The position numbers and the translations under genes are program-made. A stretch of DNA of 64,000 nucleotides, taken from positions 961,324 to 1,025,323 of the forward strand of contig NZ_KB849755.1 in assembly GCF_000368925.1 (NCBI RefSeq), read 5' to 3'. The stretch's first letter is position 1, and each line of letters opens with the position of its first letter. Positions 18,030-26,994 of this stretch are shown one piece after another. Source of the stretch: Acinetobacter bereziniae LMG 1003 = CIP 70.12. GTDB taxonomy: Bacteria > Pseudomonadota > Gammaproteobacteria > Pseudomonadales > Moraxellaceae. The notes below the pieces were generated by a model. That model was given only the letters and a program-made list of their open reading frames with translations, searched no databases and was not told where the DNA came from.

Positions 18030-18638
18030 TTATTTTCCAAGCTGATCCAGCGCTAAATTTAATTCTAGAACATTGACTCGTGGCTGCCCAAAAATTCCAA
18101 AAGTAGCTTGAGTGGTATATTCCTCAACAAATTGCACTACATTTTCTTCAGTTAAATGACGTGCTTTGGCAACTCGCTTAACCTGAATCATTGCAGACTG
18201 AACACTAATTTCAGGATCAATACCACTTCCCGAAGCAGTCACTAAATCCGCAGGAATTTTGGATTTTTCAACATGCTCTTGCTGAGCAATTTTATCCAAG
18301 CGTTCCGCAACAATATGATGTAATTCAGGATTGGTTCTTGCCATATTACTCCCTGCCATGTTCATGGGATCATAGTGTGCAGCCGATGGTCGAGCTTGGA
18401 AATATTGCGCTTGTTGAAAAGGCTGTGCGACTAGACGAGAGCCCAATACATGATTTTTTTCAATCAACAGACTTCCGTTGGCTTGTTCAGGGAAAATCAG
18501 TTGCCCAAGCCCAGTAGCCGCAGAACTATAGACAAAACCGCATAGCCCCAAAGCGACGAGTGTCAAACCAAATGAAGCACGAATTAAACTGGATAATGAT
18601 AAGTCAACATTTTGATGCGTTTCAGTATTCATTTGCAT
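18030..18638 (-). CDS. kdpC: KdpC subunit of the potassium-transporting ATPase
   Basis: 202 residues (200 if the second ATG at 18632 is used; its spacing to GAGG is better). One N-terminal membrane segment (FGLTLVALGLCGFVYS) is followed by a periplasmic domain with the KdpC signatures QPFQQAQYFQARPSAAHYDP, LVTASGSGIDPEIS and NVLELNLALDQL. It stabilises the KdpA-KdpB complex and raises potassium affinity. It starts 14 bases after kdpB. Confidence 0.94.
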   Translation of the reverse strand: MQMNTETHQNVDLSLSSLIRASFGLTLVALGLCGFVYSSAATGLGQLIFPEQANGSLLIEKNHVLGSRLVAQPFQQAQYFQARPSAAHYDPMNMAGSNMARTNPELHHIVAERLDKIAQQEHVEKSKIPADLVTASGSGIDPEISVQSAMIQVKRVAKARHLTEENVVQFVEEYTTQATFGIFGQPRVNVLELNLALDQLGK

Positions 18639-18652
18639 ATTCCTCTCTCAGT

Positions 18653-20683
18653 TTACAGTGCAAGCAATGGACTGATCATCAAATCAATCAATTTAATTGC
18701 AATAAAGGGCAGAAGCACACCACCAACACCATAAATCAGCATATTACGGCGTAACAATTGGGTAGAAGTTGCAGGTTTAAACTTTACCCCTCGTAGAGCA
18801 ATTGGAATCAATAACGGTATAATGATGGCATTAAAAATGAGTGCTGAAAGTATGGCACTTTCAGAACTACCCAAATGCATGACATTCAAACTATTCATTT
18901 GAGGAATGGCTGCCACAAATAATGCAGGTAAAATAGCAAAGTATTTGGACACATCATTCGCCAATGAAAATGTGGTCAAAGCACCTCGGGTAATCAGTTG
19001 CTGTTTACCGATCTCAACGACAGACAAAAGCTTGGTTGGGTCTGAATCCAAATCCACCATATTTCCGGCTTCTTTGGCAGCCTGTGTTCCCGAATTCATT
19101 GCCAGACCAATATCCGCTTGCGCCAATGCTGGCGCATCGTTGGTACCATCCCCGACCATAGCAACCAAATGCCCTTTATTTTGCTCAGCACGAATACAGC
19201 TTAACTTATCTTCAGGTTTGGCTTCTGCAATATAGTCATCTACCCCTGCTTCTGCTGCGATTGCAGCTGCAGTCAATGGGTTATCCCCTGTAACCATCAC
19301 AGTTTTAATTCCCATTTCACGCAAACGTGCAAACTTTTCCTTGATTCCTTGCTTAATCACATCAGAAAGTTCAATGACCCCAAGAATATTTTTGTCTTTT
19401 GCAACGACCAGTGGCGTTGCACCTTTGGATGCCACCTGCTCTACACGAGTTTTTAACTCACTATGACTTTCTAGACGCTGTGATGCAAATTGAAGAATTG
19501 CATCCAATGCTCCCTTACGAATTTGATGTCCATCACTTAAATCTATGCCTGAGATGCGTGTTGATGCACTAAAGGCAATAAACGCAGCATGCTCAGGTTC
19601 GCTCACACGTTCCCCCAACTCTTTTGCCAAGGCAACCACTGACTTTCCTTCGGGCGTAGGATCTGCAAGCGATGTTAATATGGCAGCTTGACGAAGTTCT
19701 GATTCAGTTACTCCGACTAAAGGATAAAAGGCTGTTGCTTGACGGTCGCCATAAGTAATCGTTCCTGTTTTATCCAACAGCAACACATCTACATCACCTG
19801 CAACTTCAACGGCTTTACCCGATTTCGCAATCACATTGGCTTTTAATGCTCGGTTCATCCCAGCAATCCCAATTGCTGGCAATAATCCGCCAATCGTGGT
19901 GGGAATTAAGCAAACCAGCAATGCTACTAATACAATCGGATTGATTTCGATTTTTAAGAAATGTCCAATAAACGGTAAACTGAGAACCACCACGATAAAA
20001 GTTACAGTCATGACGGTCAGTAAAATACCCAAGGCAATTTCATTCGGTGTTTTTTGTCGATTGGAACCTTCAACCAATGCAATCATACGATCTAGGAAAC
20101 TATGCCCAGATTCGGCTGTAACTTGTACAATGATCTGATCAGTTAAAACTTTAGTTCCGCCGATCACGCCAGACTTGTCTGTTCCTGCTTCACGTAACAC
20201 AGGTGCAGACTCCCCAGTAACCGCAGCTTCATTGATGGTGGCAAAGCCCTCAATAATTTCTCCATCCGCTGGAATCAATTCACCTGCACGAACTTCAATC
20301 AAATCATTCATTTTTAATTGGGTTGCTGCAATCTGCTCACCCTCTGTATCTGTTTTAGATTTGAGTCGTCGTGCGGTCAAATTTTGGCGAGCTTGTCGTA
20401 ACGAAGAGGCTTGACCTCTCCCCTTCGCTTCCGCAATTGCTTCGGCATAGTTGGCAAAAAGTACGGTGATAAATAATATCAAGGTGACTGATAGACCAAA
20501 TAACACATTTGCTTTGCCCATCACTGTACTGATCAAAGTAATGATCGTACCCAGCCATACGATTGCCATAACAGGATTTTTTATCGCATGTTGTGGGAGT
20601 AATTTAACCCATACATTCTTCCAAGCTTCAGCTTGAAAAAGCGTAGAAGATTTATTTGTATTCAATTGTTTTGAAGGATTCAT
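18653..20683 (-). CDS. kdpB: KdpB catalytic P-type ATPase subunit
   Basis: 676 residues from ATG at 20683, which has AGGGTGA upstream. The frame is open further, into the end of kdpA, but the family length (about 680) supports this start. P-type ATPase motifs: AAVTGESAPV (actuator), LLLDKTGTITYGD (phosphorylated Asp), MVTGDNPLTAAAIA and MVGDGTNDAPALAQADIG. It hydrolyses ATP to drive potassium import through KdpA. The gap to kdpA is 10 bases. Confidence 0.95.
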   Translation of the reverse strand: MNPSKQLNTNKSSTLFQAEAWKNVWVKLLPQHAIKNPVMAIVWLGTIITLISTVMGKANVLFGLSVTLILFITVLFANYAEAIAEAKGRGQASSLRQARQNLTARRLKSKTDTEGEQIAATQLKMNDLIEVRAGELIPADGEIIEGFATINEAAVTGESAPVLREAGTDKSGVIGGTKVLTDQIIVQVTAESGHSFLDRMIALVEGSNRQKTPNEIALGILLTVMTVTFIVVVLSLPFIGHFLKIEINPIVLVALLVCLIPTTIGGLLPAIGIAGMNRALKANVIAKSGKAVEVAGDVDVLLLDKTGTITYGDRQATAFYPLVGVTESELRQAAILTSLADPTPEGKSVVALAKELGERVSEPEHAAFIAFSASTRISGIDLSDGHQIRKGALDAILQFASQRLESHSELKTRVEQVASKGATPLVVAKDKNILGVIELSDVIKQGIKEKFARLREMGIKTVMVTGDNPLTAAAIAAEAGVDDYIAEAKPEDKLSCIRAEQNKGHLVAMVGDGTNDAPALAQADIGLAMNSGTQAAKEAGNMVDLDSDPTKLLSVVEIGKQQLITRGALTTFSLANDVSKYFAILPALFVAAIPQMNSLNVMHLGSSESAILSALIFNAIIIPLLIPIALRGVKFKPATSTQLLRRNMLIYGVGGVLLPFIAIKLIDLMISPLLAL

Positions 20684-20693
20684 TTGATTCACC

Positions 20694-22418
20694 CTAACCT
20701 TGTACCAATAACAGATGATCAGCAATCGGTCCTAAGACCAGGACTGGCATAAATTGTAATAAGGTCAACATCACCACAATGGCAATCAGCGTAAAAGCAA
20801 ATGTTGGGGTCTCAACTTTTAAACTGCCTTTGCTTTCAGGCGCTTGACGTTTAGCAGCCAAACGTGCAGCAATAATGAGCGGTATGATTAAAGTCGGAAA
20901 GCGACCAAGTAATAAAGCAATGACACATGTGACATTCCACCACACCGTATTGTCTGCCAAGCCTTCAAAACCAGAACCATTATTGGCAAAAGCAGAAACA
21001 TATTCGTACAGGACTTGGGAAACCGCGTGATATTGTGGATTACTGTTACCCGTCAATTCAGGGAAAAATAAAGCAATTGAAGTTAAAGTGAGAATCACAA
21101 TGGGTTGAATCAAAATCACCACTGCCAATAATTTAATTTCGCCTGCTTCAATCTTACGTCCGAATAATTCAGGAGTACGTCCTGTCATTAAGCCTGCAAT
21201 AAAGACAGCCAAAAACAGATAAATAATGAATTGCTGTAAACCACAACCAATCCCACCCCAGATGGCATTTATCAGCATGTTGGCGAGCGCCACTAGACCT
21301 GTTAAAGGGGATGCCGAGTCATGCATCATATCCACTGATCCATTGTTGACTTGTGTGGTCACTGCTGCCCAAAGTGCGGAAGATGCTTCACCAAAACGTA
21401 GTTCCTTTCCTTCCATTGCATAAAGTTGTGATGCCGTAGAAGAAAGGCTTTCAGACCAAATCGCAATGGTCGCAGAAAGCACGGACATGAACAGCATTGA
21501 ACCAAAGACAAAGCCTGCAAATCTTGCGCGTTTGGTGAAAAAACCCAACATGAAAATAACAGAGACTGGAATCAGTAAAATGGCGATCATTTCTAAAAAG
21601 TTAGACAGTGGCGTTGGATTTTCTAAAGGCACACTACTGTTTGGTCCATACCATCCTCCCCCATTACTACCGAGTTGCTTAATGGCAACCATCGGTGCAA
21701 CAGGACCTAAAGGAATTTTTTGTGTTTTTAATTCAGTGGATTGATCTACTACTTGAACGTCTGGACCACCTTGAAAGGTTGCTGGAACGCCTTGGCTATT
21801 CAATAACAATGACCACACCATACACAACGGAATCAAAAAACGAAATGTAGGGCGAATCACATCTGCCCAATAGTTCCCGACATTTATTTTTTGAACTTTA
21901 CTATTAAATGGTATTGAATGATCTGCTGTGGAAAAATCATTTGTTGGTAAAGAGAATAAAGCACGGACTGTTGCAACAACCATCGCCAACCCCATCATCG
22001 GAGTGATGATTTGCAAACCAACGATCCCCACCATCTGAGACAAATATGACAATTGGCTTTGACCAGAGTAATGCTGTTGGTTGGTATTGGTTAGGAATGA
22101 AACCATCGTATGCAGTGCCAAATCCCATGACATATTAGGTGCATGATTTGGGTTTAGTGGCAGACTGGCTTGGAACATAAACAACAACCAAGTGATCAAT
22201 CCAATCACCAAACAACTGATCACAAAACTCAGTGAATAGGTTTTAACATTCATCCCCTGTTTAGGGTCTGTCCCCAATAGCGCATAAATCGGCTTTTCAA
22301 TCCAATTGAACAGTGGGTCAATTTTCATCTTGCGATTCTGCATAATCCATGCGAGATACTTTCCTAAGGGATAAGCCAGTGCAGTCACAATGACCAAGAG
22401 CAAAATAAACTCTAACAT
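20694..22418 (-). CDS. kdpA: KdpA potassium channel-like subunit
   Basis: 574 residues of hydrophobic helices with the four selectivity-filter-like stretches of KdpA (TNTNQQHYSGQ, GSNGGGWYGPNSS, TTQVNNGSVD, ANNGSGFEG). These give the potassium path through the inner membrane. It is first in kdpABC. No KdpF-like small membrane peptide precedes it; a 46-codon soluble frame overlaps its start instead. Confidence 0.95.
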   Translation of the reverse strand: MLEFILLLVIVTALAYPLGKYLAWIMQNRKMKIDPLFNWIEKPIYALLGTDPKQGMNVKTYSLSFVISCLVIGLITWLLFMFQASLPLNPNHAPNMSWDLALHTMVSFLTNTNQQHYSGQSQLSYLSQMVGIVGLQIITPMMGLAMVVATVRALFSLPTNDFSTADHSIPFNSKVQKINVGNYWADVIRPTFRFLIPLCMVWSLLLNSQGVPATFQGGPDVQVVDQSTELKTQKIPLGPVAPMVAIKQLGSNGGGWYGPNSSVPLENPTPLSNFLEMIAILLIPVSVIFMLGFFTKRARFAGFVFGSMLFMSVLSATIAIWSESLSSTASQLYAMEGKELRFGEASSALWAAVTTQVNNGSVDMMHDSASPLTGLVALANMLINAIWGGIGCGLQQFIIYLFLAVFIAGLMTGRTPELFGRKIEAGEIKLLAVVILIQPIVILTLTSIALFFPELTGNSNPQYHAVSQVLYEYVSAFANNGSGFEGLADNTVWWNVTCVIALLLGRFPTLIIPLIIAARLAAKRQAPESKGSLKVETPTFAFTLIAIVVMLTLLQFMPVLVLGPIADHLLLVQG

Positions 22419-22552
22419 GACCTTGCTCCTTGGTTTGAAAGACTGAGCTGAGACATGCCAATCCTATTAATTTGGGCATGTTTTTTAAGTTTTTGTCGTA
22501 AGCATATTTTTGGATGCTGTACTTGTTGATGCGCTATATATTTAGCACTCAT
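22412..22552 (-). CDS. Possible 46-residue leader frame overlapping the kdpA start
   Basis: ATG at 22552 opens a frame (MSAKYIAHQQVQH, then KICLRQKLKKHAQ) that ends with TAG at 22412-22414. Its last codons overlap the kdpA ATG at 22418 in another frame. It is basic and soluble, so it is not KdpF. It could be a translated leader coupled to kdpA, or chance. No ribosome site was obvious. Confidence 0.25.
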   Translation of the reverse strand: MSAKYIAHQQVQHPKICLRQKLKKHAQINRIGMSQLSLSNQGARSC

Positions 22553-22733
22553 CTTTTCCATCCTAAACACTGGGATATTCCATTTCTCAGTATCGGAAAA
22601 TAGCCCGTAAACTCTCTATTCACGGTCAGATCAACCGCGTAAAAATTTCGTAAAATTTTGTCTTTTTTCATTTATAAGTAGCGTTAAATACATTAAAAAG
22701 GTTCAATTTTTTAAATTCTTGCTTATTTCATTT
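22419..22733. promoter_or_regulatory. Divergent promoter region between kdpA and uppP
   Basis: About 315 bases separating the leftward kdp operon from rightward uppP. The kdp promoter and the KdpE target must lie here. I cannot pick the KdpE site by eye. Apart from the 46-codon frame over the kdp side, nothing else stands out. Confidence 0.5.
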
Positions 22734-23534
22734 ATGGAAAATTTTGAACTAGTCAAAGCTTTGTTTTTGGGGCTTATTGAGGGTCTGACCGAGTTTTTAC
22801 CGATTTCCAGTACTGGTCACTTAATTCTATTTGGGCATTTGATCGACTTCCACTCAGATTCAGGTCGAGTATTTGAAGTGGTGATCCAACTCGGGGCAAT
22901 CTTGGCTGTATGCTGGTTATATCGTCAAAAAATCATCGAATTAGTACGCGGCTTTTTCTCAGGTGATGTACATGCTAGACGTTTTACAATCAATGTCTTG
23001 GTTGCCTTTATACCCGCTGTGGTGATTGGTGTACTTGCTGTTGACTTTATTAAACAGGTGCTGTTTAGCCCCCTAGTTGTTGCTTTTGCTTTAATTATTG
23101 GCGGTTTGATTATTTTTGCCGTTGAAGCCAGAAAGTTTGAGCCGAAAACCATAGAAGCAACCGACATCACCTTGAAACAAGCTATTTTGGTGGGTTTTGC
23201 ACAATGCGTTGCCATGATCCCTGGAACTTCACGTTCTGGCGCAACGATTATTGGCGGAATGTTATCGGGCTTATCACGAAAAGCAGCCACTGAATTTTCA
23301 TTTTTCTTGGCAATGCCAACCATGTTAGGTGCTGCAACCTATGATTTAATTCGTAATGCTGATGTTTTAACGTCTGATAATCTGATGAATATTTCAGTAG
23401 GCTTTGTTGCTGCATTTATTGCCGCTATTTTGGTGGTAAAAGCTTTGGTAAAATTTGTTGAAAAACATACATTAAGAGTCTTTGCATGGTATCGTGTTGT
23501 ATTGGGTATTATTTTATTGATTGTATTTTTATAA
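22734..23534 (+). CDS. uppP: Undecaprenyl-diphosphate phosphatase
   Basis: 266 residues from ATG at 22734 (MENFELVKALFLG); an upstream TTG at 22719 is less likely. The two UppP signatures are present: LIEGLTEFLPISSTGHLIL and AMIPGTSRSGATIIGG, with catalytic Glu and Arg. Eight or so membrane helices. It recycles the C55 lipid carrier for peptidoglycan and other envelope polymers. It stands alone and ends in a strong terminator. Confidence 0.95.
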   Translation: MENFELVKALFLGLIEGLTEFLPISSTGHLILFGHLIDFHSDSGRVFEVVIQLGAILAVCWLYRQKIIELVRGFFSGDVHARRFTINVLVAFIPAVVIGVLAVDFIKQVLFSPLVVAFALIIGGLIIFAVEARKFEPKTIEATDITLKQAILVGFAQCVAMIPGTSRSGATIIGGMLSGLSRKAATEFSFFLAMPTMLGAATYDLIRNADVLTSDNLMNISVGFVAAFIAAILVVKALVKFVEKHTLRVFAWYRVVLGIILLIVFL

Positions 23535-23595
23535 AAAATTTAAATCGTTTGAACTGGCTATGATCTGGTTGTTATGATTTTGCCCTACCTCTATC

Positions 23596-23623
23596 GACCC
23601 ACATTCACTGTGGGTCTTTTTTT
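23596..23623 (+). terminator. Rho-independent terminator of uppP
   Basis: GACCCACA and TGTGGGTC pair perfectly around a five-base loop, followed by seven T. Confidence 0.9.
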
Positions 23624-23725
23624 AAGTTTAAATTCCCTGAATAGTTTAGAAATATCTTAAGTACTTTAAATCATTGAACATGGTCAATATGAAAACTCTA
23701 CAGGGAATAACATCATTCTCGCTCA

Positions 23726-24067
23726 TTATTCCTGACTATGAGCATTCATTTCATTTTGCGAAAACGCTTCATATTGAGTTTCATCCCCTAACTCATCTGG
23801 ACGACCAAAACCATATCGAGTACCGAATTGAGACAGATAAACGCCAATATTAGGACGTGGATTACGTGTTGGAAATACTGTAGAAATCGAGTGTTTATAT
23901 ATGATCTGAATTTGCCCCATAGTATTTTTTAGCAAAACAACATAAGGGTCAAAAGACTCAATATGTCCTTGTAGTTTAATTCCATTGACTAAGAAAATAT
24001 AAACAGGGATATGTTCTTTTCGAAGTGCATTCAAAAAAGGATCTTGTAAACTTTGATTTTTTGACAT
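23726..24067 (-). CDS. Hfq-like RNA chaperone paralogue, short form
   Basis: 113 residues. The Sm core is plain: SLQDPFLNALRKE, LVNGIKLQGHIESFD, VVLLKNT and YKHSISTVFP. Differences from the usual Hfq are visible. Two extra residues stand between KNT and YKH (MGQIQII where the norm is about VSQMV). The rim patch reads RKEH instead of RKER. Residue 42 is Tyr after a Pro. The C-terminal tail is short and acidic, without the Gly-rich tail known for Acinetobacter Hfq. The main hfq normally sits beside miaA, which is not here, so this is probably a second copy. The ATG has GGAG nine bases upstream. Confidence 0.85.
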   Translation of the reverse strand: MSKNQSLQDPFLNALRKEHIPVYIFLVNGIKLQGHIESFDPYVVLLKNTMGQIQIIYKHSISTVFPTRNPRPNIGVYLSQFGTRYGFGRPDELGDETQYEAFSQNEMNAHSQE

Positions 24068-24220
24068 TTTTTCAACTCCAAAATTTAAAATAGGGAGCAG
24101 ACTCGACTAAGTTGTTAAAACTATTCATCCATGAAGCCCACACATTATGTTGTTCAAAACTAGACCATAGCGTGTAAGCTCCTACTCATGTCTCAGTGTT
24201 GCATCCCGATTTTCATTGGA

Positions 24221-24487
24221 TTATTTAGAAGTTTTATTTGACATCTTTGAATGATCCATTTTCGACATATCAGTCGAGTTTCCATGCTGATGTTGTGAAT
24301 GATCATTTTTTTGAGTTTTACTTTCCTTGGTTGGTTTACAAGGCTCTTTACACTTCTCCTGTTTTTTTACTGTAGTTTTACCGTCAGCTGTTTTATGTTC
24401 ATCACCATGTGCCCAAGTTTGTGTAGTGCCGATTAATGCACCTATACACATGAATACCATTACACTTTTACTGAATATTTTTTGCAT
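24221..24487 (-). CDS. His/Met-rich periplasmic copper-binding protein
   Basis: 88 residues from ATG at 24487 with GGGTGA upstream; the frame is open 17 codons further but the signal peptide starts here. After the signal sequence (ends QTWA) the mature protein begins HGDEHK, has KCKEPCKP in the middle and ends in H/M clusters (HSQHQHG, MSKMDHSKM). Such low-complexity proteins bind Cu in the periplasm. A CopR box lies in the divergent promoter shared with copR. No known family name can be given with certainty. Confidence 0.75.
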   Translation of the reverse strand: MQKIFSKSVMVFMCIGALIGTTQTWAHGDEHKTADGKTTVKKQEKCKEPCKPTKESKTQKNDHSQHQHGNSTDMSKMDHSKMSNKTSK

Positions 24488-24554
24488 TTTGTCACCCAAG
24501 TTGGCTTTGATTCGCTCTACAATAAGACAGTGACTCAAACTTCAAGATGACATG

Positions 24555-24574
24555 AAAATGACATTTATGTCATT
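24555..24574. promoter_or_regulatory. CopR/CusR box
   Basis: AAAATGACA, four bases, TGTCATT: the inverted TGACA-N4-TGTCA repeat known as the target of CusR/CopR-type regulators. It lies between the His/Met-rich gene (start 24487) and copR (start 24642), so it can serve both directions and autoregulate the two-component system. Confidence 0.82.
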
Positions 24575-24641
24575 CATGGGCATGTTTGCTTTTATAACGT
24601 TATGATGACACCGAATGAGATAGACACTTGAGGAAATTACA

Positions 24642-25322
24642 ATGAGAATTTTATTGGTCGAAGATGAACAAAAAACTGGTGATTATCTCAAACAAGGTTT
24701 ATCTGAAGCTGGTTATATGACTGATTGGGTCACAGATGGACGCATGGGCAGACATCAAGCGCTTTACGAAGAATATGACCTTATTATCTTAGATGTCATG
24801 CTGCCAGAGCTAGATGGTTGGCATATCATTCATGATGTCCGTAAAAGCGGAAAAACCATGCCTATTTTGTTTTTAACCGCACGTGATCAAATTGAAGACC
24901 GAGTTAAAGGACTGGATCTAGGTGCAGATGATTATTTGGTTAAACCTTTTGCCTTTGCAGAATTATTAGCACGTATTAAAAGTCTGCTTCGTCGTGGACA
25001 ACAAAGAGAAGACAGTAACTTAATTCGGATTGCAGATCTTGAGCTAGATTTAAGAAAACGTCGTGTTACCCGCGCAGGACAACGTATTGATCTCACTGCA
25101 AAAGAATTTGCACTGATGGAATTATTTATGCGCAGACGCGGAGAAATTCTTCCTCGAGCACTCATCGCATCGCAAGTTTGGGACATGAACTTTGACAGTG
25201 ACACCAATGTGGTTGAAGTTGCAATTAAACGTTTGAGAAATAAAGTCGATCAAGATTTTATGCCAAAACTGATTCAAAATGTTCGCGGAATGGGCTATGT
25301 GCTTGAGGTAGAAGATGAGTAA
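24642..25322 (+). CDS. copR: Copper-responsive response regulator (CopR/CusR type)
   Basis: 226 residues. The receiver has LLVEDEQKTGDYLKQGL, Asp in LIILDVMLPELDGWH and Lys in DDYLVKPFAFAEL. The OmpR-type DNA-binding domain (LTAKEFALMELFMRRRGE, VVEVAIKRLRNKVD, VRGMGYVLE) is complete. It matches the heavy-metal response regulators CopR, CusR and PcoR. The stop overlaps the kinase start by eight bases. It should activate copper defence genes through the box upstream. Confidence 0.9.
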   Translation: MRILLVEDEQKTGDYLKQGLSEAGYMTDWVTDGRMGRHQALYEEYDLIILDVMLPELDGWHIIHDVRKSGKTMPILFLTARDQIEDRVKGLDLGADDYLVKPFAFAELLARIKSLLRRGQQREDSNLIRIADLELDLRKRRVTRAGQRIDLTAKEFALMELFMRRRGEILPRALIASQVWDMNFDSDTNVVEVAIKRLRNKVDQDFMPKLIQNVRGMGYVLEVEDE

Positions 25323-26691
25323 TCGTCTGTTTAATGCTTTAAGTTTTAGAATTGCCATTATTTTTTCTTTTTCTACCATTACTATTCTAATGACAATGGG
25401 ATTGGTCATCCATAAAGGCGTCACACGGCACTTTGAGAAAGAAGACCAAAAGTTACTTGATGGAAAAATCCAACTCATTCATAGCCTATTAGCGCAAAAC
25501 CCCACCGACTCGTTTGAGCTGTCCATCTCATTAAATGATGCACTCATTGGGCATGATAATCTGATTGTTCAAGTTGAACGACCAACAGGTAAGATTATTT
25601 TTAGTTCAACCAATGCCATTATTGCCACACAGAAAAACACCAAATCTCAGCACTATCCGTGGATTGAATGGAAAGTACAAGATAAAACCTATCGTGGATT
25701 TATTTATAAAAAAAATATTAAAAGCAATAATATTATTCAATCTACCCAAATTCTAGTGGGTATCGACACCTCCGAGCATTTAATCTTTTTAAACGAGTTT
25801 AAGCGCCAACTGTTTTATATCGGTTTAATTGGTACACTGTGTTTGATGTTTTTAGGTTGGTACGCCGCATGGCGTGGCTTACGTCCTGTGCAAAGAATGG
25901 CGAAAGTCGCAGAAAGTATTTCCGCACAACATCTTTCTGTTCGTTTAGAACTTAAAAATACTCCTTTGGAATTAAAACCTTTGACCATTGCATTTAATGA
26001 AATGCTCGATCGTTTGGAATTTGCGCTGGAAAAGCTCTCAGACTTTTCATCAGATTTAGCCCATGAAATCCGCACTCCGATCAATAACTTAATGACACAA
26101 ACACAAGTTTGTCTGTCTCGTAGCCGTGATATAGATGCCTATAAAGAAGTTTTATTTTCCAATTTAGAAGAGTTTGAACATCTGGCAAGAATCGTCTCGG
26201 ATATGTTGTTTTTAGCAAAAGCAGAAAATGGTTTAACTTTAGCCAAAGTTGAACAGATTGATTTAGCTACAGAAATCGAAGCATTATTTGAGTTTTATGA
26301 TGCACTAGCTGCGGAAAAAAATATCCGTTTTGAACAATCAGGTTCAGGTAAAGTCAATGCCGATCCAACCATGTTACGCCGTGCCTTGAGCAATTTATTT
26401 TCCAATGCGATCAAATATGGAAAAGCAAATTCAGTCATTCGTGTTAAATTTCAACAACAAACAGAAAATACTTTATTTTCGATAGAAAATGAAGGTCCTG
26501 CCCTCTCTCCAGAACAATTATCACGTGTATTTGACCGCTTTTATCGGACTGATGCATCTCGTCAAAGAGTTGAAGATGGCACAGGGCTTGGTCTGGCAAT
26601 CACCAAGTCAATATTGGATATGCACAACGCACTGATTTATGCAGAATCTAGAGATGGGCTGGTGATTTTTTCGATTATTTTTAAGAATTAA
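25315..26691 (+). CDS. copS: Copper-sensing histidine kinase (CopS/CusS type)
   Basis: 458 residues. Two membrane segments (about residues 12-32 and 160-182) bracket a periplasmic sensor loop of about 125 residues. HAMP, HisKA (H-box DFSSDLAHEIRTPINNL) and HATPase domains (NLFSNAIKYGKANS, GTGLGLAITKSIL) follow. This is the heavy-metal sensor kinase layout. Its start overlaps copR, so they form one translational unit. Confidence 0.9.
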   Translation: MSNRLFNALSFRIAIIFSFSTITILMTMGLVIHKGVTRHFEKEDQKLLDGKIQLIHSLLAQNPTDSFELSISLNDALIGHDNLIVQVERPTGKIIFSSTNAIIATQKNTKSQHYPWIEWKVQDKTYRGFIYKKNIKSNNIIQSTQILVGIDTSEHLIFLNEFKRQLFYIGLIGTLCLMFLGWYAAWRGLRPVQRMAKVAESISAQHLSVRLELKNTPLELKPLTIAFNEMLDRLEFALEKLSDFSSDLAHEIRTPINNLMTQTQVCLSRSRDIDAYKEVLFSNLEEFEHLARIVSDMLFLAKAENGLTLAKVEQIDLATEIEALFEFYDALAAEKNIRFEQSGSGKVNADPTMLRRALSNLFSNAIKYGKANSVIRVKFQQQTENTLFSIENEGPALSPEQLSRVFDRFYRTDASRQRVEDGTGLGLAITKSILDMHNALIYAESRDGLVIFSIIFKN

Positions 26692-26994
26692 TACTTTGAC
26701 TAAGCATCTCAATCACAATTGCGAATCAATAGGTCAAGATCGTCAATCCACCTGATTATTCATACAAGTGATTCGATTTCAATTATTCATATTCAATAAA
26801 CTTTATGCTTTTATAAAAATGATTAGACGCTTTTAAAGATTTATTTTTGAATCATAGGTGGTCTTTCTATCGTGAGGCAACATGGATGTCGCCCTGTTGA
26901 GCGAGGGTGTAAGTTTCCCTCGCTCAACAGGGTAAAAAACCAAGTACGGTTTTTTACAGCACACGTTTTAACAACCTCTCAGAATATGAACTTT
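26692..26994. repeat. Intergenic repeat copy A with two perfect hairpins
   Basis: No gene. 26735-26916 is a diverged copy of the stretch at 31135-31305 (shared words include CATATTCAATAAACTTT and TTCTATCGTGA). At its right end are two adjacent perfect hairpins: a 16-base stem (26892-26907 with 26917-26932) around nine bases, and a 10-base stem (26932-26941 with 26948-26957) around six. They stand between convergent copS and the YHS-type Cu+ ATPase gene, so they may also end transcripts. Confidence 0.7.

Noticed and set aside
22412..22552. kdpF
   Set aside because: KdpF is a short membrane peptide; the only frame before kdpA is basic and soluble.
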